A stretch of DNA of 64,000 bases, taken from assembly GCF_027923545.1 (NCBI RefSeq), contig NZ_BROH01000001.1, positions 496,001 to 560,000 of the forward strand, read 5' to 3'. The notes beneath the pieces were generated by a model. It had not been told where the DNA came from and ran no database searches. It saw only the letters and a list, made by a program, of their open reading frames with translations. Every line of letters begins with the position of its first letter. Positions within the stretch are counted from its first letter, which is position 1. The translations under genes and the position numbers were made by a program. The stretch comes from Sinisalibacter aestuarii (GTDB lineage: Bacteria; Pseudomonadota; Alphaproteobacteria; Rhodobacterales; Rhodobacteraceae). Shown here piece by piece: positions 57,031-64,000 of the stretch.

Positions 57031-57900
57031 ATGATCGGCTTCGTCGGGATCGCGATGATCTTCGTAATGGTGTTCGGCGGCTATATCGCGGCCGGCGGCA
57101 AGATGGGGATCATCCTGAAATCGCTGCCCTTCGAGTTCACGATGATCGGCGGGGCGGCGGCCGGAGCCTTCGTGATTTCGAACGATGTCGCGGCGATCAA
57201 GCATACGCTCAAGGATATCGGCAAGGTCTTCAAAGGCCCGAAATGGAAGCCGGAGGATTACAAGGATCTTCTGTGCCTGCTGTTTGAGCTGATCCGCCAG
57301 GCGCGGCAGAACGCCGTCGCCCTCGAAGAGCATATCGAGACGCCGGCGGAGAGCGCGATCTTTACCAAATACCCCCGCATTCTGGCGGATCGGGAAGCGA
57401 TTGACCTGATCTGCGATACGCTGCGCTCGGCCTCGATGAACTACGACGATCCGCATCAGGTGGAGGAAGTGCTGGAAAAGCGGATGGAGGCCAATCTGCA
57501 CCATGCCCAGCATTCGAGCCACGCCTTGCAGACCGTGGCCGATGGCTTGCCGGCGCTCGGGATCGTCGCCGCCGTGCTCGGCGTGATCAAGACGATGGGC
57601 TCGATCGACCAGCCGCCGGAAATCCTCGGCAAGCTGATCGGCGGCGCGCTTGTCGGCACCTTTCTGGGGGTGTTTCTGGCCTATGGGCTGGTGGGCCCGT
57701 TCGCGGCCAAGCTCGCCACCGTGGTGGAGGAAGACGCACATTTCTACCAGCTGATCCGCGAGGTGCTCGTGGCCAACCTCTATAATCATTCGACCAATAT
57801 CTGCATCGAAGTGGGGCGGCAGAACACGCCCAGCCATTTCCGGCCCAGCTTTTCCGACCTCGAAGAAGCGCTCAAGGAGGTCAAGAAAGACGCGGCATGA
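57031..57900 (+). CDS. motA: Flagellar stator protein MotA
   Basis: A 289-residue, four-helix stator subunit. FVMVFGGYIAAGG and the LPALGIVAAVLGVIKTM and ALVGTFLGVFLAYGLVGPFA segments, including the conserved prolines, match MotA. Overlaps the next gene by 4 bp. Its partner MotB is at 46.0 kb. Confidence 0.95.
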   Translation: MIGFVGIAMIFVMVFGGYIAAGGKMGIILKSLPFEFTMIGGAAAGAFVISNDVAAIKHTLKDIGKVFKGPKWKPEDYKDLLCLLFELIRQARQNAVALEEHIETPAESAIFTKYPRILADREAIDLICDTLRSASMNYDDPHQVEEVLEKRMEANLHHAQHSSHALQTVADGLPALGIVAAVLGVIKTMGSIDQPPEILGKLIGGALVGTFLGVFLAYGLVGPFAAKLATVVEEDAHFYQLIREVLVANLYNHSTNICIEVGRQNTPSHFRPSFSDLEEALKEVKKDAA

Positions 57901-60251
57901 TCCGGGCAGCGCTTATCCTCCTGATCCTTTTCCTTCCGGTTGCCGCCACGGCGGAGCGGGTCGTGGTGCAATCCGGCGACCATGCCGGGTTTTCGCGCCT
58001 GCGCCTCGATGGCGATTTCGGGCTCGATTGGGCCTTTGGCCGGGTCGAGGGCGGATATGAGTTTCGTGCCGCGGCGGGCGATACTGACTGGGATATATCC
58101 CGAAGCTTCGACCGCATCACGCGCGCGCGTATCGCCGGGCTGCGCGATCTCGGCGGCGGACGGCTTTTCATCGGGATTGCGCCGGGCTGCGCCTGCCATG
58201 CGGATGCCTTCGTTTTGCGAGACGGGAAAGTGGTGCTCGATATCAAGGACGGCCCGGCGCCGCTGACCGATGCGCCGTTCGAGCGGGCGCTTGGGCCGGC
58301 CGGCCCTGCCGCGGCGCCAGCCCGGGTGCGCGAGGCGCGAGGCCCGGCGCGCCCGGCAGAGCTGCGCGCCGGATTGCCCTTGTTCGTCGCCGCTCCACCC
58401 GCCGACCCCGGGGTGACGGATGACGCCGACGCGCCCCCGCCGGTTGGTGCGGCCCTTCCGGCTGCGCCGGATTTGCAGCGGGACAGGGTATTGGAAACCG
58501 AAACGGTGCTGCTTGAACAGATCGCCCGGGCGGCGGCGCAAGGCTTGCTGGACGCGGATCTTTCGCGGATGGAAGAGGAGGTGGAGGCTGCCACCACGCC
58601 GCCGGATGCCGCTGCCCCGCCGCCGCCGGAGGCTCCGCCACCGCTGCCGGAACCGGTGACGGATGACAGCCATGTGACGGTCGAGACAAGCGTGGACCGG
58701 GCCGCGCCGGGGGGTGGTGTGGCGCCAAAGACCGATACCGGCGAGGCCTGTATCGACCCGCAATATTTCGACGTGGCGCAATGGGGCGGCCCCGCGGAGG
58801 GGAGCGCCGATATCGGTGCCTATCGAAGCCGCATTCTGGGCGAGTTCGATGCCGCCGACGGGGCCGGGGTGACCGCCCTTGCCCGCCATTACATTTACCT
58901 GACCTTCGGTGCGGAGGCGAAGGCGCTGATCGCGCATTATGCCGCGGCGATGGACCGGCCCGATCTGCTCGTGGCGATGGCCGAGATCGTCGATGAGGGG
59001 CAGGCCCGATCGGCGCCGGATCTGGTGGCGCAGATGGTCTGTGACGGGGCGACTGCGCTTTGGGCGCTGCTGGCGCAGCCGCAGTTGCGGCCGGGCCAGC
59101 CGGTGAATGCCGCGGCGGTGGCGATGGCGTTTGCCGGGTTGCCGGCGCATCTGCGCAACCATCTCGGCCCGGGGCTGGCGCAGACCCTGATCGCGGCCGG
59201 CGATACCGCGACGGCGACGCGGATCCGAAATGCAATGCAGCGCGCGGAGGGCAGTCCGACACCGGATATGGCGCTGACCGACTCCCGGCTGGATCTTGCC
59301 ACCGGCGCGCGTGAATCGGCGCTGGAGCGGCTGGACGCCCTGGTTCAGCAAGACAGCGATGTCATGCCCGAGGCTTTGCTGGCCCGTGTCGACGAGGCGC
59401 TGACGGCGGATGCCGGCGTGAGCCCGTCGCAGGTCTCGCTGCTCCGCAGTCTGGCTTACGAACATCGTGCCGGCGCCGATGGCCAGCGGTTCACCGAGGC
59501 GCTCATCCGTGCATTGGCCGCGAATGCGGACTTCGCGGCGGCTTTCGCGGCGCTGGATGAGGCTGCCTCGCGCGCAGCTTTACCGCCCGAAACCGATACG
59601 GCGCTGCGGGCGGCGACATTCGCGAGGCTGGCTCGGGATGCGGCGGATGATACGCTCCTGCACCTCCTTATCCCGCGTCTGGGCGAGACGCCGGGGCTGG
59701 CCTCCGAGATCCGCCGTGCGCTCGCGGCGCGGCTGCTGGATCTTGGCTTGCCGGACCCGGCGCAGCGGATTCTGGCTGGCGACGATGCGCTGCCGGACGA
59801 GGCGGACCGCCGCCTTCATGCCCGGGCCGCGCTCCTGCAGGGGCGGGCGGCGGTGGCGGTGGGCTACCTCGCCGGCCTCGACGATGCCGAGGCGACGCGC
59901 CTGCGCGGCGAGGCTTTGGAACAGGCGGCGGATTATGCCGGGGCGGTTCGTGTCTATGGCGAAGCCGGCGATGGGCAACGCCGCGATGAGGCCGCGTGGC
60001 GCGGTGGCATTTGGGAGGCGTTTGCCACCGGCGATCCCGGCGTGCAGGCACGGGCCGCCGCGCTGATGCAGGGAGAGGCCGCAACCGCTGCCGGAGGCGA
60101 TGCGCCGGACACCCCGCTTGCCGCGTCGCGCGCCTTGGTCGCGCAGAGCCGGGCGGCGCGTGACGTGCTGGATGCGCTGCTGGCGGAGGTTACGGAGCCT
60201 TCTGCCCCTGACCCGGCCGCCGGTTACGATTTGTCAACGCCCGGTGGCTAA
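57897..60251 (+). CDS. Large secreted protein of unknown function in flagellar operon
   Basis: A 784-residue protein with a signal peptide (residues 1-18, ending TAERV). An N-terminal beta-rich part (to about 110) is followed by a low-complexity Pro/Ala/Glu linker (about 115-300) and a long helical C-terminal part with TPR/SEL1-like character. Its translational coupling to motA and position before the SLT gene suggest a periplasmic role in motility. Not recognised by name. Confidence 0.7.
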   Translation: MIRAALILLILFLPVAATAERVVVQSGDHAGFSRLRLDGDFGLDWAFGRVEGGYEFRAAAGDTDWDISRSFDRITRARIAGLRDLGGGRLFIGIAPGCACHADAFVLRDGKVVLDIKDGPAPLTDAPFERALGPAGPAAAPARVREARGPARPAELRAGLPLFVAAPPADPGVTDDADAPPPVGAALPAAPDLQRDRVLETETVLLEQIARAAAQGLLDADLSRMEEEVEAATTPPDAAAPPPPEAPPPLPEPVTDDSHVTVETSVDRAAPGGGVAPKTDTGEACIDPQYFDVAQWGGPAEGSADIGAYRSRILGEFDAADGAGVTALARHYIYLTFGAEAKALIAHYAAAMDRPDLLVAMAEIVDEGQARSAPDLVAQMVCDGATALWALLAQPQLRPGQPVNAAAVAMAFAGLPAHLRNHLGPGLAQTLIAAGDTATATRIRNAMQRAEGSPTPDMALTDSRLDLATGARESALERLDALVQQDSDVMPEALLARVDEALTADAGVSPSQVSLLRSLAYEHRAGADGQRFTEALIRALAANADFAAAFAALDEAASRAALPPETDTALRAATFARLARDAADDTLLHLLIPRLGETPGLASEIRRALAARLLDLGLPDPAQRILAGDDALPDEADRRLHARAALLQGRAAVAVGYLAGLDDAEATRLRGEALEQAADYAGAVRVYGEAGDGQRRDEAAWRGGIWEAFATGDPGVQARAAALMQGEAATAAGGDAPDTPLAASRALVAQSRAARDVLDALLAEVTEPSAPDPAAGYDLSTPGG

Positions 60252-60286
60252 GCTTCCGGGCAGACCGCAAGAATTGCGAAGGCCCG

Positions 60287-61114
60287 ATGCGACCTACGAA
60301 CTCATCACATAGCCGACAGCTCACCGAGGGCGGCTTATCCTTGTGCCATCGGGGCAGGCGCGCGCGATGGCGGCGGGCCCGGGCCAGGGTGGCCACCATT
60401 CTGGCCCTCGCGCAGCTCCTGGCCTTTGCCGCCGGCCCGGCGCTTGCCGACGATATGTCGCTGATTTGCGACCGGGCCGCGGTTCTCGCTGCCGCACGGA
60501 CGGATGTGCCGGTGTCGGTGCTCAAGGCGATTTCGCTGACCGAAACGGGGCGCAGCCGCGACGGTGCCACGCGGCCCTGGCCCTGGACCGTGAATATGGA
60601 GGGCGAGGGGCTTTGGTTCGATACCGCCGACGCGGCGCTGGCCTATGCGCAGGAGCATTTCAAACGCGGCGCGCGCAGCTTCGATATCGGCTGCTTCCAG
60701 ATCAACTACAAATGGCATCACCAACATTTCGCGTCGATCGAGGCGATGTTCGATCCGGCGCAAAATGCGCTGTATGCGGCGCGCTTTCTGGGCGAGCTGT
60801 TTGCCGAAAGCGGCGATTGGGAGAAGGCCGCCGGCGCCTATCATTCGCGCACGCCGGAATTTGCCGACCGGTATCGCGCGCGCTTTGCCGCGTTTCGGGC
60901 CGGGCTGCAGCACGAAGATGCGCTTCCGCTGCGGGTGGCGGAGATTGACCCGGCGGGCGCGCGGGCGCGCCCTTCGCCCGCCGATACCCCACGTATCAAC
61001 AGCTTTCCGCTGCTCCAGTCGGGCGGCGAGGCGGCGCTCGGTTCGTTGGTGCCGCTCGGCATGCCGGCCGTGCCGGGCGGGCTGTTCGGCCAGCCTTCGG
61101 GGGCGGGCACATGA
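60287..61114 (+). CDS. Lytic transglycosylase SLT-domain protein
   Basis: A 275-residue peptidoglycan lyase. SLTETGRSR holds the catalytic Glu, and SFDIGCFQINYKWHHQHF and NALYAARFLGELF complete the SLT fold. An N-terminal signal with long n-region. It probably clears the wall for the flagellar rod. Overlaps flhA by 4 bp. Confidence 0.88.
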   Translation: MRPTNSSHSRQLTEGGLSLCHRGRRARWRRARARVATILALAQLLAFAAGPALADDMSLICDRAAVLAAARTDVPVSVLKAISLTETGRSRDGATRPWPWTVNMEGEGLWFDTADAALAYAQEHFKRGARSFDIGCFQINYKWHHQHFASIEAMFDPAQNALYAARFLGELFAESGDWEKAAGAYHSRTPEFADRYRARFAAFRAGLQHEDALPLRVAEIDPAGARARPSPADTPRINSFPLLQSGGEAALGSLVPLGMPAVPGGLFGQPSGAGT

Positions 61115-63195
61115 CGCTTGCGCAGGTGTTTCGCCCGACGATCCTGCTGGCGCTGGCGCTCATGGCAGTCATCGTGATGATGATCCTGCCGATGCCGGCC
61201 TGGGTGCTGGATGTGGGCCTTGCCCTCTCCTTCGCGCTCGCGATCCTGATGTTCACGGTCACGCTGTTTCTCGAACGGCCGCTGGATTTTTCCGCCTTCC
61301 CCACCGTGCTGCTCGCCTCGCTGATGCTGCGGCTTTCGCTCAACGTTTCGTCCACCAAGCTGATCATCGGCAACGGCCATACCGGCACCGGCGCGGCCGG
61401 CAACGTGATCGAGGGCTTCGCGAATTTCGTGATGTCGGGCAGCCTGTTTCTGGGCCTCGTGGTGTTTGGCGTGCTGCTGATCGTCAATTTCATCGTCATC
61501 ACCAAGGGTGCGGGGCGGATGGCCGAGGTGGGCGCGCGCTTCGCCCTCGACGGGATGCCGGGCAAGCAGCTCGCGATCGACGCGGACCTCTCGTCTGGCG
61601 CGATCACCCATGAGGAGGCGAAGGCGCGGCGCGAGCGCGAACAGGCCGAGACGACGTTTTTCGGCTCGCTCGACGGGGCGTCAAAATTCGTCAAGGGCGA
61701 TGCCATTGCCGGGCTTCTGATCACGCTTCTGAATATCGTGATGGGGCTGATCATGGGGGTGGTGGTGCACGGCATGGAAATCGGCCGTGCCTTCGAGACC
61801 TATGCGATCCTGACCGTGGGCGACGGGCTGGTGAGCCAGATCCCCGCCGTGATCATCTCCATCGCCTCGGCATTGCTGCTTGCACGTGGCGGTGCGACGG
61901 GCTCGACCGACCTTGCCTTCTTCTCGCAGCTTGGCCGCTATCCGCCGGCGCTGGCCACCGTCGCCGTGCTGATGGCGCTGTTCGCGCTGGTGCCGGGCCT
62001 GCCGTTTCTGCCCTTCGTTCTCGGTGCGGCGGCGCTTGGCGGGGCGGCATTCTGGGGGCATCGGCGTGCGGTGCGGCGCCTGGCGGCGGAAGCGGCCGCG
62101 CCCAGGGCGGATGAGGCGCCGGGCCTGCCGCGCGACTCGATGGGCGATGTGCTCGATCTCGACGAGATCCATGTGCAATTCGCCACCGATCTGGTGACGA
62201 TGGTGCTCGATCCGGCGACGGGGCTCGACGCGCGGATCGCCAATATGCGCAACCATGTCGCCAGCGTTTACGGGCTGATCCTGCCGGAAATCCGGCTGAC
62301 CGACGATCCGGCGCTGCCCGCGGGCAGCTATGTCGTGCGGATTCACGGTGTCGAGCAGGCGCGCGACCGGCTGGTGCCCGGCCAGGTGCTGGCGATCCTG
62401 ACCGGCAGCGAGATCGCGTTGCCGCCGGGCGACGATGTGCAGGAGCCCGTTTACGGTGCGCCGGCGCGCTGGATCGTGCCGGCGGAGCAGGAGGCGGTGG
62501 CGCTGCAGGGCGGCACGGTGGTGACTCCGGTGGAGGTGCTGGCGACCCATGTGCTCGAAGTCATGAAGCGCAATTTCGCCCGCCTGCTTAGCCTGAAGGC
62601 GCTGCGCCGGCTGCTCGATGAATTCACCAACCTGTCGGATCCGGGGCGGGCCGAGGCCAACCGGCGGCTGCTCGACGAGCTGGTGCCCGACAAGGTGCCC
62701 GTCGATCTGTTGCTGACGGTGCTGCGGCTGCTGCTCGAAGAGCGCGTTTCGATCCGCAACCTGCCGCTGATCCTCGAAGCGGTGGCGGAGGCGCGGCCCG
62801 TCTATCCCACGCCCGATGCGATCTGCGAACATGTGCGCCAGCGGCTGGGGTTTCAGCTCGTGGCCGAACTCAGGCGCGAGGATGGCACGCTGCCGCTCGT
62901 CCAGCTTGCGCCGGAATGGGAAGAGACCTTCACCACCTACCAGATGGATGGCGACCGCGGCGGGCAGGATATTGCCCTGCCGCCCGACGCCTTCACGCGG
63001 CTGGCCGATGGCGTGGCCGAGCGCGTGGCGCGGGCCGGCGAGAATGGCGTTTATCCCGCGATTGTCACATCGGTGCGGCGGCGGCGGTTCCTGCGCACGG
63101 TGCTGGCGGCCAAGGGGATTGCCAACCCGGTCTTGTCTTTCGAGGAGATCGGCACCGAGGCGCGCCCCTCGCTCGTCGGCATGGTGCCGGCATGA
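61111..63195 (+). CDS. flhA: Flagellar export protein FlhA
   Basis: A 694-residue gate protein: eight N-terminal helices with FHIPEP-type sequence RLSLNVSSTKLIIGNGHTGTGAAGNVI and ELDGMPGKQLAID-like signature (here ALDGMPGKQLAIDADL), and a large cytoplasmic domain from about residue 330. Overlaps fliR by 4 bp. Confidence 0.96.
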   Translation: MTLAQVFRPTILLALALMAVIVMMILPMPAWVLDVGLALSFALAILMFTVTLFLERPLDFSAFPTVLLASLMLRLSLNVSSTKLIIGNGHTGTGAAGNVIEGFANFVMSGSLFLGLVVFGVLLIVNFIVITKGAGRMAEVGARFALDGMPGKQLAIDADLSSGAITHEEAKARREREQAETTFFGSLDGASKFVKGDAIAGLLITLLNIVMGLIMGVVVHGMEIGRAFETYAILTVGDGLVSQIPAVIISIASALLLARGGATGSTDLAFFSQLGRYPPALATVAVLMALFALVPGLPFLPFVLGAAALGGAAFWGHRRAVRRLAAEAAAPRADEAPGLPRDSMGDVLDLDEIHVQFATDLVTMVLDPATGLDARIANMRNHVASVYGLILPEIRLTDDPALPAGSYVVRIHGVEQARDRLVPGQVLAILTGSEIALPPGDDVQEPVYGAPARWIVPAEQEAVALQGGTVVTPVEVLATHVLEVMKRNFARLLSLKALRRLLDEFTNLSDPGRAEANRRLLDELVPDKVPVDLLLTVLRLLLEERVSIRNLPLILEAVAEARPVYPTPDAICEHVRQRLGFQLVAELRREDGTLPLVQLAPEWEETFTTYQMDGDRGGQDIALPPDAFTRLADGVAERVARAGENGVYPAIVTSVRRRRFLRTVLAAKGIANPVLSFEEIGTEARPSLVGMVPA

Positions 63196-63968
63196 CGGCG
63201 GATCTGGCCATGCTGGCCAATCTGGGGCAGGGCTGGCTGGTGCTCGCCTTCGCCGTGTTCCTGCGGGTCGGGGCCGCGATGGCGCTGTTTCCCGCCTTCG
63301 GGGAACGCAGCGTGCCCGAACGGGTGCGGCTGGTGCTGGCGCTCGCCTTCACGCTGATCGTGCTGCCCGCCGTCGCCCCCGCGCTGCGCCCGGCGCTGGC
63401 GCAGATGGAGATGCCGGGGATCCTGCTGCTGACGGAGGCGGTGGCCGGGCTCGCCATCGGGGCGGTGATCCGGCTGTTCGTGCTGGTGCTGCAGATGGCC
63501 GGGTCGATGGCGGCGCAGGCGACCTCGCTGGCGCAGATCTTCGGCGGCCAGAACGCCGATCCGCAGCCGGCCATCGGCCATGTTTTGCTTGTGGGCGGGC
63601 TCGCGCTCGCGGTCATGCTGGATCTGCATGTGCGGCTCGCCGGGGTGCTGATCCTGTCCTATGAGGTGTTTCCGCCGGGTGCTTTGCCGGGGGCGGAGAT
63701 CCTGTCGGCCTGGGGGCTGGCGCGGGTGGCGCAGGCCTTTGCGCTGGCCTTCACGCTGGCGGCGCCCTTCGTCGTGGCCTCGCTCGTCTATAACGTCGCG
63801 CTCGGGGTGATCAACCGGGCGATGCCGCAACTGATGGTGGCCTTCGTCGGTGCGCCGGCGATCACCGCGGGGGGGCTGATCCTGCTGTTTCTGACCGCGC
63901 CGATCCTGTTGTCGGTCTGGGGCGAGGGGCTCTTGCGCCTGCTCGCCGATCCGTTCGGGGGCGGCTGA
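63192..63968 (+). CDS. fliR: Flagellar export protein FliR
   Basis: A 258-residue, six-helix export-gate protein. RVGAAMALFPAFGERSVPERVRL and the SLVYNVALGVINRAMPQL segment are signatures. ATG 63192 overlaps flhA stop; the longer frame from 62916 is rejected. Confidence 0.93.
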   Translation: MTADLAMLANLGQGWLVLAFAVFLRVGAAMALFPAFGERSVPERVRLVLALAFTLIVLPAVAPALRPALAQMEMPGILLLTEAVAGLAIGAVIRLFVLVLQMAGSMAAQATSLAQIFGGQNADPQPAIGHVLLVGGLALAVMLDLHVRLAGVLILSYEVFPPGALPGAEILSAWGLARVAQAFALAFTLAAPFVVASLVYNVALGVINRAMPQLMVAFVGAPAITAGGLILLFLTAPILLSVWGEGLLRLLADPFGGG

Positions 63969-64000
63969 TGGCGGAGCCGCAGGAGGAGGACGACAAGCAG
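63968..64000 (+). CDS. flhB: FlhB, 5' end only
   Basis: Eleven codons of a new gene starting at ATG 63968, overlapping the fliR TGA by 1 bp. The order flhA-fliR-flhB is standard, and MAEPQEEDDKQ resembles FlhB N-termini. Runs off the window. Confidence 0.7.
   Translation, partial: MAEPQEEDDKQ

Overview
The window is GC-rich DNA from an alphaproteobacterium, almost certainly a Rhodobacteraceae/roseobacter-type organism. The signs are the flagellar gene order of this family with CtrA-like promoter half-sites, two TRAP-type transport operons, HspQ, DUF2585 and DUF2783 proteins, a gltD-X-gltB operon, and a GGACCCCC...ATTT intergenic repeat that I associate with this family. No insertion sequence, prophage, CRISPR array or rRNA is visible. 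One tRNA (Leu-CAG) is present. Everything read by eye; no alignment or search was run.

Layout. 0-10 kb: end of mtgA, a CxxC small protein, gltB and gltD with a secreted protein of unknown role between them, uppP, an NDUFA9-like reductase and tRNA-Leu. 10-20 kb: a MobA-like 3-hydroxybenzoate 4-monooxygenase with a divergent MarR regulator, a TRAP operon (dctPQM), a phosphomannomutase, an RTX metalloprotease and a LacI regulator. 20-29 kb: a catabolic block made of a second TRAP operon, an alpha/beta hydrolase, a YciI protein, a LigM/DesA-type tetrahydrofolate-dependent O-demethylase and MetF on one transcript, then a second LigM-type gene and its FCD-GntR regulator. 29-38 kb: mixed housekeeping genes (AEC permease, HspQ, gamma-glutamyltransferase, a STAS/anti-sigma pair, fRMsr-GFA-LysE-RluA, an aldehyde dehydrogenase, a 1-Cys peroxiredoxin). 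38-46 kb: a homogentisate block (DUF2783, flavin monooxygenase, MBL hydrolase, fahA, hmgA), a DapB-like paralogue and a tiny heme-copper-oxidase-like membrane protein. 46-64 kb: a large flagellar locus (motB-flgE-flgK-flgL-flgI; fliP-fliN-fliH-fliF divergent from fliL-X-motE-like-motA-X-SLT-flhA-fliR-flhB).

How they work together. Three blocks (MobA; LigM-type/MetF/TRAP; hmgA/fahA/flavin monooxygenase) suggest a marine or plant-debris-associated bacterium that eats lignin-like aromatic acids through ring hydroxylation and O-demethylation to protocatechuate- or homogentisate-type ring-cleavage substrates. The octamer TGTATACA followed by T occurs at the GntR promoter (twice), at the second LigM-type gene and also between mobA and its MarR gene, hinting that one regulator may link demethylation and MobA. 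TTAA-N7-TTAA-like elements sit upstream of motB, flgE and between fliF and fliL, consistent with CtrA control of motility.
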